Source of the DNA: Lactobacillaceae bacterium UBA5807
Lineage (GTDB): Bacteria; Bacillota; Bacilli; Lactobacillales; Lactobacillaceae
Length of the DNA: 25,757 nt
Assembly: GCA_002418005.1 (NCBI GenBank)
Contig: DIDF01000058.1
Coordinates: forward strand, 1-25,757
Direction of reading: 5' to 3'
The translations under genes and the position numbers were made by a program. Below are positions 7,756 through 16,320 of the stretch, one piece after another. A model generated the notes under the pieces. That model was not told the origin of the DNA. It was given only the letters and a program-made list of their open reading frames with translations, and searched no databases. Numbering within the stretch: the stretch's first letter is position 1; each line of letters opens with the position of its first letter.

Positions 7756-8691
7756 TTAATCTGCATCCGGTGTTTCTTTTGAAACGACATCAGTTACTAT
7801 GTCCATTAAATCCGAAACGGGTTCGGCGATTTGCTGCCGATTCATAAACGAAATTCCAAAGTTGGTGCTTAGACGACTTCTTGGAATTCTTACCAAATTG
7901 ATATTCTTTCGTTCTTCTTCACTCAAGGATTCCAAGTTAACGTAAGCATCAGTCGTAATTGTCATACCTAGCTGCAGAATGGCAAGCCCCGTGGCAAGTT
8001 TAAGGTCTGGGACCTCAACACTGTATTCCGGGCTGACACCAGCATCATTAAAAAAGTTAACTACTGATTTTTGATAATTGTCATCAGAAGGAGTGCTGAC
8101 AAACGGAGTATCATTTAGTTTCTTTCGGTCGATATCTGAAAAATTCAAGTAAAGCTTATTTTCTTGAAAGGCTTTTGCTGATTTAGGAATAACCAAGACT
8201 AGCGGAACGTTAGCAATTGGTTTATAACTGATCTTTGAAGCATGAAGGGGATGACCAACAAAAAAGTCCAAGGAACCGGCTAAAAGTCTTTTTTCCGCTT
8301 TACGACTATCAAGCCTTAATACTTGGGCATGAACGTTTGGATAAGCTTTATAGAATCTAGTGAGAATTGGTTTATAAATGTCGTTTACAACAATTTCGTT
8401 CGAAGCAATGGTAAGGTGACCGTATTTAAAGTCGGAGAGGTGAGTCATTTCGCGATCAAGATTGGAACGCAATTTGGCTTCTTCCTGTAAGAATTTTAGA
8501 AGCCTTTCTACAGCATAGGTCAATTGAATTGGGTGTAATGAACGATCGATTAATGTTACGCCAAATTGAACCTCTGCGTTCTTTATAACTCTGCTGATAT
8601 ATGGTTGGGTAACATATAACGCTTGGGCAGCTTTTGACATATTCCCTTGAACTTTGATTTCTTCAAGGAACGAAAGTAGTTTGCTGTTCAA
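7756..8691 (-). CDS. LysR-family transcriptional regulator
   Basis: A 311-residue LysR-type regulator. The N-terminal winged helix-turn-helix spans about residues 1-60, with the recognition region MSKAAQALYVTQPYISRVIK (18-37). The remainder is the periplasmic-binding-protein-like effector domain (about 90-300), with LTIASNEIVVNDIYKPIL as its first strand and helix. The start is a TTG at 8691, supported by AAGGAG 9 nt upstream; no ATG gives the complete HTH. The gene is divergent from the broken GH65 phosphorylase gene, the usual arrangement of a LysR regulator and its target, which suggests but does not prove that it controls that gene. The effector is unknown. Confidence 0.9.
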   Translation of the reverse strand: MNSKLLSFLEEIKVQGNMSKAAQALYVTQPYISRVIKNAEVQFGVTLIDRSLHPIQLTYAVERLLKFLQEEAKLRSNLDREMTHLSDFKYGHLTIASNEIVVNDIYKPILTRFYKAYPNVHAQVLRLDSRKAEKRLLAGSLDFFVGHPLHASKISYKPIANVPLVLVIPKSAKAFQENKLYLNFSDIDRKKLNDTPFVSTPSDDNYQKSVVNFFNDAGVSPEYSVEVPDLKLATGLAILQLGMTITTDAYVNLESLSEEERKNINLVRIPRSRLSTNFGISFMNRQQIAEPVSDLMDIVTDVVSKETPDAD

Positions 8692-8999
8692 AAATCTTAT
8701 CTCCTTTATAATTTTTTTATTGCCTTACCATTTCCATTTCCATGTTGATTATATACGTATTATTATCTGTTTAACACAATATAAACTAAAATTTTTCTAA
8801 ATTAGTTAATAGTATTCATATATTTTTTCTTTCAGATAGTTTTCTATTAACAAAGTGTAATAATTCGGCTTTTTTGTTTGGTTATCCTTGCTAAAAAAGT
8901 AATAAAAAAAGCCACATTTGTCAAACTAATTGATTATTAAAACTATAATTATAATAATAAAATGTATTAGTAGTTATTTATATGTATGGGGGTATACAA
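8692..8999. other. Divergent intergenic region, LysR / GH65
   Basis: 308 bp with no gene. On the minus strand TATAAT (plus 8748-8753) is a plausible -10 for the LysR gene, with a poor -35. On the plus strand TATAAT at 8944-8949 and TTGTCA at 8918-8923 could serve the GH65 gene, but their spacing (20 bp) is too long for a normal promoter. ATACGTAT (8753-8760) is a short palindrome that could be part of a regulator site. I see no recognisable cre box. Confidence 0.35.
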
Positions 9000-11309
9000 A
9001 TGAGAATCGAACAATCTTCAGAATTTCAAATTCATCTACAAAATTTACGTTCTAAAGAGCCAACTTTTTTGGAAACAATTTATAGTGTCGCAAACGGACA
9101 CTTTGGAGTCCGCGATTCTAACCCACTTGAAGGCAATAGTGAGAATTATGTTGGCACTCCCGGTTTGTTTATAAACGGATTTTATGATTACACAGAACTT
9201 AAATATGGCGAAAAATACACCGGCTATCCTGATAACGATCAAGTAATTAATCGCCTTTTCGATCCTAGATATATTCGAATTAAAATTGGTAAAGAAGATT
9301 CAAGTATCGACAAATTTAAAGTAGAAAGTGTTGATAAAAATTTAGATATGGCCACTGGCCTTTTACACGAAATGTTTAGTGTTACTACACCCAAAAATAA
9401 GAACTTCCATCTCATTTTAGAGAGCTTTGCGAGCTTAGAGAAGAAAAACATATATGGGGTTAAGTATTCAATTATTCCAACAAACTTTGATGATGAAATA
9501 GAAATTATTAAAGTTCATGATTACGTAAATCAAGTTATTTCAAATCCCAGCGATGATGTCAGAGTTAATCAAGATGCTGGTAATTTACTGATGGACTTTA
9601 TTCCTGATAACGGGCAACCAAGCTATTTAATTACTACATTTAAGAGTCAACAAGGTTTAGTCATTACTTATAGTGGCTATAGTGCTCAAGAAAATACTAA
9701 TCTGGAGTATTTTCGTGATGAACAGCACCATTATGGATATCGGGCTAAGTATTTTGCTAAACATGGCAGCTAAAAAGAATTTGATTTCTTATTTGGAATT
9801 GGCGACATTCATCCATTGGTTAATGCAACTATGTACTCGGACCAATATCTTGCCCGTCTAAGTAATGCTTTTTGGAACACTACTTTCCGATCTGAACTCA
9901 TGGCTTCTGCGCAAGTTTGGCAGACCTTTTGGAAGCATAGTGACGTAAAAATTGATGGGGATCCTTCGGTTCAAGAATGTTTGCGCTTTGATTTGTTTCA
10001 GCTTAACCAATCTGCTGGTAGAGATAATTTCACAAGTATTCCAGCTAAGGGTTTAACCGGTAATGGATATGGCGGTCACTATTTTTGGGATACTGAAATA
10101 TTTATGTTGCCATTTTTTGTTTATACGCAGCCCAAGGTAGCTAAAGAACTTTTAATGTATCGTTATCATACTCTGACGATTGCCAAACAGCAGTCAGCCG
10201 ATTTTGGCCTTGGAAAAGGCTCTATGTATTCATGGCGGACGATCAATGGGTATGAAGCTAGTTCATATTGGCCAGCTGGGTAAGCGCAGTTTCACATTAA
10301 TGCCGATATTGCTTTTGCGATTGAACTTTATTATCAAGTTACCGGCGACAATGACTTTATGAAGAAATATGGCTACGAAATGATTGTTGAAACTGCGCGT
10401 TTTTGGATGGAATACGGAAATTTTGCTCAAATTAACGGCAGGCGCCAATTCGTTATTAACCGAGTAACTGGGCCGGATGAATACAGTGCTGTTGTTGACA
10501 ACAACTACTACACAAATAAATTAGCAAAGCTGAATTTGGATTTAGCAGTTCGTTATTATTCCCGGTTTGAAAAGTTGGAACTCATTAGTCGGTTGAATTT
10601 ATCTCAAAAAGAAATTGATGAAATGAAACAAGCTGACGAATTAATGTATCTTCCTTACGATGAAGAAAAAAAGGTAAAGCTTCAGTTTCAGAATTTTAAT
10701 CAGTTACCTAAACTTGATATTGACTCAATCGACAATAGTATGTTTCCATTGTTGCTGCACTTTCATCCGTTATATCTTTATCATTATCAAGTTAATAAGC
10801 AAGCAGACACGATTATGGCAGACATTATGTTACCACTGGAAAGTTCTAAAGCAGAAATAAAGCGGGATTATGAGTTTTATGAACCAATTACTACTCATGA
10901 TTCAAGCCTTTCAAAAGCAATGTTTGCCATTGATGCTGCCAGGATTGGCAAAGACCAGCAGTCTTATGAGTTCTTCTCTCAAGCAGTTAAAACTGATCTT
11001 TTGAATTTACACCATAATACTTCTGACGGGGTCCATGCTGGTAGTTTAGGAGCAGCTTGGGAAGGAATCTTTTACGGATTTGCTGGCATTGAAAATAATC
11101 GAAAAATTTTTAAGGTGAACCCAAATCTCCCTGCTCAATGGAATAGTCTTACCTTCAATATATTTCTTCAAGGTAGTGAATATTTATTTACAATTTATGA
11201 AAATAAAATTGAAGTTAAATTATTGAGCGGTCAAGGAAATAAGATGGAGTTAGCTGATAAAACAGTTGAATTTACACCAGATGATCCCGTTAAGACAATT
11301 GAATATTAA
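9000..11309 (+). pseudogene. GH65 disaccharide phosphorylase interrupted by two in-frame TAA codons
   Basis: One reading frame encodes a complete glycoside hydrolase family 65 phosphorylase (769 codons; the family is usually about 750-790), but TAA occurs at 9771-9773 and 10281-10283. Homology continues in the same frame across both stops. Before the first stop lies the N-terminal beta-sandwich (NGHFGVRDSNP, RDEQHHYGYR). Between the stops lie WKHSDVKIDGD and the (alpha/alpha)6 barrel start HYFWDTEIFMLPFF. After the second come FHINADIAFAIELYYQVTGD and the catalytic GPDEYS motif with its general-acid Glu. Family members split maltose, trehalose, kojibiose or similar with phosphate, giving beta-glucose 1-phosphate; the substrate cannot be told. 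The start at 9000 follows GGGGG by 7 nt. No beta-phosphoglucomutase gene is adjacent. Confidence 0.88.
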
Positions 11310-11362
11310 TTTAGACTTGGCAATCTGACTTTTTTGGTCTATTATACAAATAATTGAATATT
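11297..11362 (+). promoter_or_regulatory. argR-argF promoter with two candidate ArgR boxes
   Basis: TTGGCA (11317-11322) and TATTAT (11340-11345) have an ideal 17-bp spacer. The 11-mer AATTGAATATT occurs twice, at 11297-11307 (overlapping the end of the GH65 frame) and 11352-11362 (about the transcription start). It resembles ARG-box half-site sequence (TGAAT-A/T-rich), suggesting autoregulation by ArgR. The promoter is clear; the operator role is inferred. Confidence 0.7.
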
Positions 11363-11388
11363 TAAAGATAATGGTTGGAGGGAGAAAG

Positions 11389-11859
11389 ATGAAAAAAGAA
11401 GCGCGCCAGTTAAAAATTGAACAGCTGATCAATCAGTTTAAAGTTACAACTCAAGAAGAGCTGATGGATAAGCTAAAAGAAGCCGGTATTAGCGTTACTC
11501 AGGCAACTCTCTCTAGGGATATTCGGGAAATGCAAATTGTTAAGCAACCCGATAGCGACGGCAAACCCCGATATATGATCTTTAAGTCCGGCAATCAAAA
11601 CGAAGCCGAAAGACTTTCGCGGACAATTAATAATACGGTCATTGAAGTAAAGAGAGTCAGTTTTTTAAATGTTGTCCACACCCAACCCAGTTATGCCAAT
11701 GCTTTGGCAGCAATTATCGACGATTTGCATATGAGTGACGTTGCCGGAACTTTAGCTGGTTATGATACTTTAGTAATTTTTAGTCCGGACGAAAAAGCAG
11801 CTAAAGATATTAATGAATTTTTCCTAAATAATGCAAATCCTGATTTACTAATAAATTGA
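11389..11859 (+). CDS. argR: Arginine repressor ArgR
   Basis: A 156-residue ArgR/AhrC-type regulator. The N-terminal winged-helix DNA-binding domain (about 1-70) has the recognition helix VTQATLSRDIREM (36-48). The C-terminal hexamerisation and arginine-binding domain (about 80-150) ends in GTLAGYDTLVIF (120-131). The motif is usually G-D-D-T at the arginine contact; here the first Asp is Tyr (GYDT), as can occur among paralogues and may weaken arginine sensing. I start at 11389 because GGAGG at 11377-11381 is 7 nt upstream; an in-frame ATG at 11371 precedes that site. argF follows after 29 bp, forming a two-gene operon. Confidence 0.93.
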   Translation: MKKEARQLKIEQLINQFKVTTQEELMDKLKEAGISVTQATLSRDIREMQIVKQPDSDGKPRYMIFKSGNQNEAERLSRTINNTVIEVKRVSFLNVVHTQPSYANALAAIIDDLHMSDVAGTLAGYDTLVIFSPDEKAAKDINEFFLNNANPDLLIN

Positions 11860-11888
11860 TTTAGATCGAATCCGCCAGGAGGTTTTTT

Positions 11889-12932
11889 ATGACAAAAGTT
11901 AACGCAAATGGAATCAAGCAGAACGTGTTTCAGGGCCGAAGTGTTTTGGCCGAAAAGGACTTTACCCCAGCTGAATTAGAGTATCTGGTTAATTTTGGCT
12001 TGCACCTAAAGGCTTTGAAGAAGGAAAATATTCCCCATCATTACTTGGAAGGCAAAAACATTGCTTTATTGTTTGAAAAATCCTCTACGCGAACTCGTTC
12101 AGCATTTACGACTGCCGCAATTGATCTTGGTGCTCATCCAGAATATCTGGGTCAAAATGACATTCAGTTTGGCCGAAAAGAAACTACCTCAGATACTGCT
12201 AAAGTTTTAGGCAGCATGTTTGATGGCATCGAATTTAGAGGATTTAAACAAAGCACAGTTGAAATTCTGGCTAAAGACAGTGGCGTTCCAGTTTGGAATG
12301 GACTCACTGATGAGTGGCACCCAACCCAGATGTTGGCCGATTTCATGACCATTAAAGAAAACTTTGGGTCATTTAAGGGTCTGACGTTAACCTTTATGGG
12401 CGATGGCAGAAACAACATGGCAAATTCTCTTCTAGTCACCTGTGCGATGTTTGGGGTCAATATACGGATCCTTGCTCCCAAAGATCTTTTTCCATCAAGC
12501 GAGGTCCAAAGTATTGCCAAAGGGTTTGCTCAGAAGTCGGGGGCAGATATTTTGATCACTGATGATTTGGATAAAGGCTTGAAAGGCGCAAATATTGTTT
12601 ATACTGATGTTTGGGTTTCAATGGGTGAGAATAATTGGGCCCAAAGAATTAAACTCTTAAAACCTTATCAAGTTAATATGGCCGCTTTAAAGAAGACCGG
12701 CACTCCCGACGATCAATTGATCTTTATGCATTGCCTACCAGCTTTTCATAATGATCAAACCGAATATGGGCAAAAGATTGAAGAAAAGTACGGTTTAAAA
12801 GAAATGGAAGTCACTGATGAAGTGTTTGCCAGTAAATATGCTCGTCAGTTTGAAGAGGCAGAAAACCGGATGCATTCGATTAAGGCAATGATGGCAGCCA
12901 CTCTTGGAAATTTATTTATTCCAAAAGTTTAG
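11889..12932 (+). CDS. argF: Ornithine carbamoyltransferase
   Basis: OTCase joins ornithine and carbamoyl phosphate to citrulline and phosphate (arginine biosynthesis), or runs in reverse in the arginine deiminase pathway. This 347-residue protein has every family landmark: the carbamoyl-phosphate loop STRTR (66-70), HPTQ (144-147), the ornithine-binding SMG (244-246) and HCLPAFH (281-287) with the catalytic Cys. AGGAGG (11877-11882) is 6 nt from the ATG. It follows argR as a two-gene operon. arcA, arcC and argG/H are absent from the window, so the direction of use is open. The SMG loop and HCLPAFH favour ornithine over putrescine as substrate. Confidence 0.95.
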   Translation: MTKVNANGIKQNVFQGRSVLAEKDFTPAELEYLVNFGLHLKALKKENIPHHYLEGKNIALLFEKSSTRTRSAFTTAAIDLGAHPEYLGQNDIQFGRKETTSDTAKVLGSMFDGIEFRGFKQSTVEILAKDSGVPVWNGLTDEWHPTQMLADFMTIKENFGSFKGLTLTFMGDGRNNMANSLLVTCAMFGVNIRILAPKDLFPSSEVQSIAKGFAQKSGADILITDDLDKGLKGANIVYTDVWVSMGENNWAQRIKLLKPYQVNMAALKKTGTPDDQLIFMHCLPAFHNDQTEYGQKIEEKYGLKEMEVTDEVFASKYARQFEEAENRMHSIKAMMAATLGNLFIPKV

Positions 12933-12965
12933 TTAAAAAGTTTAGTTCAAATTAGTTTGAAGTTT

Positions 12966-12994
12966 CGATCAATAATAGGATTGGTCGTTTTTTT
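12966..12994 (+). terminator. Terminator of the argR-argF operon
   Basis: CGATCAAT (12966-12973) pairs with ATTGGTCG (12980-12987, one G-U) across a 6-nt loop, followed by seven Ts, 33 bp after the argF stop. Confidence 0.85.
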
Positions 12995-13033
12995 GTGGGA
13001 ATTTGGTTTGCGGTGGATTGGGTTTTGCTTTTA

Positions 13034-13097
13034 TATAGCTGAAACGTGCGCTGAAAGCCAGCTTCCTAGAGGTAGGCAACTTTATGGTTGAACGCAA
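13034..13097 (+). repeat. Palindromic element copy A (half element)
   Basis: Begins TATAGCTGAAA (13034-13044), then 13 bases, then CCAGCTTCCTAGAGG. The segment from 13023 is repeated in direct orientation exactly 90 bp downstream (copy B) at roughly 86% identity over about 75 bp by eye. It has no right arm of its own, so it looks like a duplicated left half. Confidence 0.7.
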
Positions 13098-13120
13098 GGA
13101 CTTTGGAGTGCTTTTTGCTT

Positions 13121-13256
13121 TTAAATAGTGGAAACGTGCGCTGAAAGCCAGCCTTCTAGAGGTAAGTACCTCTATGGTTAAACGCAGACCCGGCGTTTAA
13201 CCATAGAGGAGACTTACCTTACGAAGGCTAACCGGCTTTCATCACACTCTTTAAAT
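13121..13256 (+). repeat. Palindromic element copy B (complete hairpin)
   Basis: The left half is AATAGTGGAAA, 13 bases, CCAGCCTTCTAGAGG. Its arms pair with the right half in nested blocks: CCTCTATGGTTAAACGC (13169-13185) with the complement ending near 13209 (17 bp perfect), AGGTAAGT with ACTTACCT, GCCTTC with GAAGGC, TGAAAGCC with GGCTTTCA, and TTTAAA at both ends. The outer right arm overlaps the -35 region of the downstream alkyltransferase gene. Confidence 0.8.
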
Positions 13257-13266
13257 ATGTTACAAT
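13238..13266 (+). promoter_or_regulatory. Promoter of the alkyltransferase gene
   Basis: TTCATC (13238-13243) and TACAAT (13261-13266) with a 17-bp spacer. The -35 lies inside the right arm of palindrome B. A 68-nt leader separates it from the start codon. Confidence 0.55.
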
Positions 13267-13334
13267 ACCTCTAACGTACCAAGTTGGGTTAGACTTTTTG
13301 TCTACCAAATTCAAATGGTTAAAGAAGGTTTACT

Positions 13335-13913
13335 ATGGAAAAATTGTATTGGGACAGTGCCGATTTTGATGATCAAAAGTTTTTCTTTACTGTCACTGAC
13401 AAAGGGCTTAACTTTGTTTCTACTCCTGGTAAACCAATTTCAGAGATGTTTGACTTTTATCCAAAAAGTCGTTATCAATACAGTTTTGTTTCCGATAATC
13501 TAAAAACAGATCCTTATCTTGATGAGCTTGAAGCTTATCTAAAAGGCGATCGAAAAAGTTTCGACCTTGCTTTGGATTTAAGCCACACGACCGCTTCTCA
13601 ACAGAAAATTTATAAAACCCTCAAAGAAATTCCATATGGTCAAACGATTACTTACCATCAACTTGCAAAAATGATTGGCAAGCCTAAAGCTACTCGGGCC
13701 GTTGCCCACGCAGTGGCAATGAATCCCATTTTAATTGTGATTCCTTGTCATCGAATAATTAAAGCCAGCGGTAAAATTGGCAATTATCGTGGAGGAGAAG
13801 ACATGAAAAAGGCTCTGCTGAATTTAGAACAGCAAGAGCCTGTTGAAAAGCCTTCCTTAATTAAGCGTTTGCCAATTGCTAGAATTACTCAACTAGGTAG
13901 ACCTGATCTTTAA
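13335..13913 (+). CDS. ogt: Methylated-DNA--[protein]-cysteine S-methyltransferase
   Basis: This suicide DNA-repair protein transfers alkyl groups from O6-alkylguanine to its own cysteine. The 192-residue sequence contains the N-terminal ribonuclease-like domain and the C-terminal active domain: PYGQTITYHQLAKMIGKPKA (100-119), the arginine finger in RAVAHAV (Arg121), and the acceptor motif IPCHRII with Cys138. About 20 residues beyond the family's usual end (EPVEKPSLIKRL and following) form an extra C-terminal tail. The last 29 bp overlap the end of the convergent methyltransferase gene on the other strand. A GAAGG site lies about 6 nt before the ATG. Confidence 0.93.
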   Translation: MEKLYWDSADFDDQKFFFTVTDKGLNFVSTPGKPISEMFDFYPKSRYQYSFVSDNLKTDPYLDELEAYLKGDRKSFDLALDLSHTTASQQKIYKTLKEIPYGQTITYHQLAKMIGKPKATRAVAHAVAMNPILIVIPCHRIIKASGKIGNYRGGEDMKKALLNLEQQEPVEKPSLIKRLPIARITQLGRPDL

Positions 13914-14742
13914 TTAAATCGAATGGTTGATGATGAACGTTGAGCTTTTTGGCCTGGTTTTCATCCACAAATTTAGCTAATTCCCAAAACTTCTTGGAAT
14001 TAGTTGCACCATTTTTTTCGCCGATAACAATCAATTTTAATTGTTTGTTATCGGCTTTTCTTATTTCTTGAAGAACTTGTTGATCAATTGGATCTTTGTC
14101 AGGAGACCAGCTCATTATTACGTAATTAACTTCACTGGCATATTTTTTAATTGCTGAAATAGCATCCATTTGTTCAATGGGCAGCAGTTGATGTTTGCCG
14201 GTTTGATTTTCTTTAGTCCAAGTTAGACTGTCGGTGGGGTATACTTTGACACCTAAGTTTCTTAAGCCTTTGGAAATATAACCGTTGCCGGCCATGATTT
14301 CCAAAACCGAATTTTTGCCAATGTATTCGGCTAAGTCTTTAACAAATGGTGCTGAAATATAAGCCCACATGCCGTATTTTTCTTCCAAGTAGTCACGGTA
14401 ATTTCTTAGAGCCTTATCTAGTTTTGGCAGGGCTTCAGAAAGTTTAGCCCATAATTTATCCCCTTGGGGGTCATCCTTGGCAAACTTGGCGTTAATCTTT
14501 TTGAAAATTTCGTCTTGAATATTGTTTGGCAGGATTAGCTCTGGAAGGTCTTGGGGAAGAATTCCAGATTTGATAAGGTGGTCACTTTCAATTACATTAT
14601 TGATTAAAAAAACTACGCTTGGATAATCCTTGAAAAGATCGCGATAATGCTTCATTTCAGCAATATAATCCGTATCTTTGGCAGTTAGCGCAGTTTGCTT
14701 TTTATTTTTTAAAAGTTTTTTCTTCTGCTTATTGGATAACAT
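13885..14742 (-). CDS. Predicted SAM-dependent methyltransferase
   Basis: A 285-residue cytosolic protein. The N-terminal about 120 residues are helical, basic at the very start (KQKKKLLKNKK) and unrecognised. A class I methyltransferase Rossmann core follows, with motif I VLEIMAGNGYIS (146-157, the S-adenosylmethionine loop), an acidic residue ending strand 2 (Asp171, YPTDS) and a motif-IV-like VIMSWSP (208-214). The Ser-Trp-Ser-Pro replaces the Asn/Asp-Pro-Pro-Tyr of N-methylating enzymes, so a DNA amino-methyltransferase is unlikely. The target is unknown. AGGAG is 5 nt from the ATG and lies just past the stop of the upstream XRE gene (8-bp gap), so the two form an operon. Confidence 0.75.
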   Translation of the reverse strand: MLSNKQKKKLLKNKKQTALTAKDTDYIAEMKHYRDLFKDYPSVVFLINNVIESDHLIKSGILPQDLPELILPNNIQDEIFKKINAKFAKDDPQGDKLWAKLSEALPKLDKALRNYRDYLEEKYGMWAYISAPFVKDLAEYIGKNSVLEIMAGNGYISKGLRNLGVKVYPTDSLTWTKENQTGKHQLLPIEQMDAISAIKKYASEVNYVIMSWSPDKDPIDQQVLQEIRKADNKQLKLIVIGEKNGATNSKKFWELAKFVDENQAKKLNVHHQPFDLIKDQVYLVE

Positions 14743-14750
14743 AAAAACTC

Positions 14751-15185
14751 CTAATTATTATTGTCATTATTATTATCAATATTTAAATCAAGCTGCTCTT
14801 GGAAAGGCATATTTTGATTGTTCTGACGGTTTTGTTTGCCATGCAGATATCCAAAAATTAGTTGATAAATTTCGTAGCGGTCATGGGAATTAATATCATC
14901 GCCGTTAAATTTCAAATTATTGTCAGAAATGAACAATTTGCCAAGATCATAAACACTTTGGTCAGTTAAGCCTGTTAAATAGTCCATTGTGACATCAAAA
15001 TACTGAGCCAATTTTTGAACTTCCATGTAAGAAGGAGTTCGGATACCACGTTCCCAGTTGCCGATTTGAGCCGAGGTATTCTCATGTTCTTTGTCGCTAG
15101 GGAATCGTTTGTTCAAATCCTTGGCAAGTTCTTCGAGTGTAATGTGGCGTCCTTTTCTTAGGGCTCGTAATCGTTCTGGAAACAT
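14751..15185 (-). CDS. XRE-family transcriptional regulator
   Basis: A 144-residue protein with an N-terminal Cro/CI-type helix-turn-helix (about residues 3-70): RLRALRKGRHITLEELAKDL, then NTSAQIGNWERGIRTPS with the recognition helix, then VQKLAQYFDVTMDYLTG. The C-terminal half is not recognised and ends in an Asn/Asp run encoded by an AAT-rich trinucleotide tract (14754-14785), likely length-variable. I use the ATG at 15185 since GGTG/GAGG sites precede it; the ATG 18 bp upstream has no ribosome site. First gene of a pair with the methyltransferase. No effector domain is visible. Confidence 0.85.
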   Translation of the reverse strand: MFPERLRALRKGRHITLEELAKDLNKRFPSDKEHENTSAQIGNWERGIRTPSYMEVQKLAQYFDVTMDYLTGLTDQSVYDLGKLFISDNNLKFNGDDINSHDRYEIYQLIFGYLHGKQNRQNNQNMPFQEQLDLNIDNNNDNNN

Positions 15186-15211
15186 ATATATCACCGTCCT
15201 CATTAGTATTA

Positions 15212-15239
15212 ATTATACTGCTTTTTTACAAATCGCCAA
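15212..15239 (-). promoter_or_regulatory. Promoter of the XRE-methyltransferase operon
   Basis: On the minus strand TTGGCG (plus 15234-15239) and TATAAT (plus 15212-15217) are separated by 16 bp, 27 bp before the XRE start. It is divergent from the hydrolase promoter 20 bp away, so one protein could bind between and affect both. Confidence 0.7.
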
Positions 15240-15252
15240 AGAAATAACGGAA

Positions 15253-15261
15253 TGTTATAAT
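15253..15261 (+). promoter_or_regulatory. Extended -10 promoter of the hydrolase gene
   Basis: TG-T-TATAAT (15253-15261) is a perfect extended -10; no good -35 is seen. A second TACAAT follows directly. Confidence 0.55.
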
Positions 15262-15309
15262 ACAATATAGTTTAGGGCATGAAACTTCTTTGAATGGTGG
15301 TTGCTTTTT

Positions 15310-16254
15310 ATGAAAACAAAAAACAAAATAATTATTGCTAGCATTTCGATAGTTGCTTTACTATCGGCAGGACTTTTGGGCGCAGGGCTTTATTTCTATA
15401 AAGTGGCCGTCGTCCCCGCACCGAAAGCTTTTTTAGCTGGTAAAGCCAAAATTACAAAAAAAGATCCTCTATATCCTGCTCATGCTTGGTATCAAAAAGT
15501 TCCTAAACGAAAGTGGTATGAGACTTCGGCCGGGGGTAATTTAAAACTAGACGCAAATTACATAACAGCTTCAAAACGTACTAATAGGACAATTGTTATT
15601 GCTCATGGGTTTATGAATAATAAGGATACGATGTTCCCATATGCATATATGTTTCACAAATTGGGGTATAATGTTCTTATCCCTGATGCTCGTGGCCAAG
15701 GCGATAGCCAAGGAAATTATATTGGTTATGGCTGGCCAGATCGACTGGATTATCTAAAATGGATAAAGCAGGTAATAAAAAAAGGTGGCCCAAGTTCTCA
15801 AATTGTAATGTTTGGAACAAGTATGGGTGGCGCTACAACCATGATGGTTAGTGGAATCAAAGGTGTTCCTAGCCAGCTCAAAGCTTACATTGAAGACTGT
15901 GGTTACACGAGTGCTTATGAAGAGATTACTTACCAAGCAAAACAGCTCTATCATTTGCCAGAATTTCCGTTGGTTCCCTTAGTTAGTTTGATTACTAAAA
16001 TTAAGGATGGGTATTCATTTCAAGAAGCGGATGCTCTTAAACAGGTAAGAAAAAACACCAAACCGATGCTATTTATTCATGGTGCTCACGATAAATTTGT
16101 TCCGACCAAAATGGTTTACCCTCTTTTCCATGCGTCAAGAGGGCCAAAGCAGTTGGCAATTATGCCGGGGCAAGGACATGCCAAGTCATATCAAAATAAC
16201 CCGAAGCTTTACACTCAAACAGTAAAGAAATTTTTGGATAAGTATTTCAAATAA
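15310..16254 (+). CDS. Membrane-anchored alpha/beta hydrolase
   Basis: A 314-residue serine hydrolase facing the outside of the cell: basic start (MKTKNK), a single membrane segment (about 7-30) and then the alpha/beta-hydrolase domain. The oxyanion/lid start is AHGFMNNKDTM (98-108), the nucleophile elbow GTSMGG (169-174, Ser171), the acid Asp261 in GAHDKFVP and the base His290 in GQGH. This pattern is common in 'YqkD/cinnamoyl-esterase-like' surface hydrolases of lactobacilli; the substrate is unknown. I start at the ATG at 15310 because GGTGG (15296-15300) is 9 nt away, rather than at the in-frame TTG at 15301, which touches that site. No signal-peptidase site is obvious, so it likely stays anchored. 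Confidence 0.88.
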   Translation: MKTKNKIIIASISIVALLSAGLLGAGLYFYKVAVVPAPKAFLAGKAKITKKDPLYPAHAWYQKVPKRKWYETSAGGNLKLDANYITASKRTNRTIVIAHGFMNNKDTMFPYAYMFHKLGYNVLIPDARGQGDSQGNYIGYGWPDRLDYLKWIKQVIKKGGPSSQIVMFGTSMGGATTMMVSGIKGVPSQLKAYIEDCGYTSAYEEITYQAKQLYHLPEFPLVPLVSLITKIKDGYSFQEADALKQVRKNTKPMLFIHGAHDKFVPTKMVYPLFHASRGPKQLAIMPGQGHAKSYQNNPKLYTQTVKKFLDKYFK

Positions 16255-16278
16255 GTAAAAACAGAATCCTTTTTCCGT

Positions 16279-16284
16279 TATAAT
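16279..16284 (+). promoter_or_regulatory. -10 element upstream of rny
   Basis: TATAAT 37 bp before the rny start; the -35 region (TAAAAA, 16256-16261) is poor. No terminator is seen between the hydrolase and rny, so read-through is also possible. Confidence 0.4.
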
Positions 16285-16320
16285 GAATATAGCTGATCTT
16301 TTACGAAAGGAGAAAAAACA

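Noticed and set aside
8692..8999. Catabolite-response (cre) site before the GH65 gene
   Set aside because: No sequence near the TGWAANCGNTNWCA pattern was found in the divergent region.
9673..9861. A frameshift joining the GH65 fragments through an overlapping frame
   Set aside because: The fragments before and after 9771 are already in the same frame and homology resumes directly after the stop; the overlapping frame encodes nothing GH65-like.
13023..13256. CRISPR array
   Set aside because: Only two related units of about 75 bp with a 90-bp period, internally palindromic, and no cas genes; it is a duplicated palindromic repeat.
14742..14751. Restriction-modification or defence pair from the XRE and methyltransferase genes
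   Set aside because: The methyltransferase lacks an N-P-P-Y-type motif and no nuclease or toxin is adjacent; an ordinary regulator/methyltransferase operon is the simpler reading.
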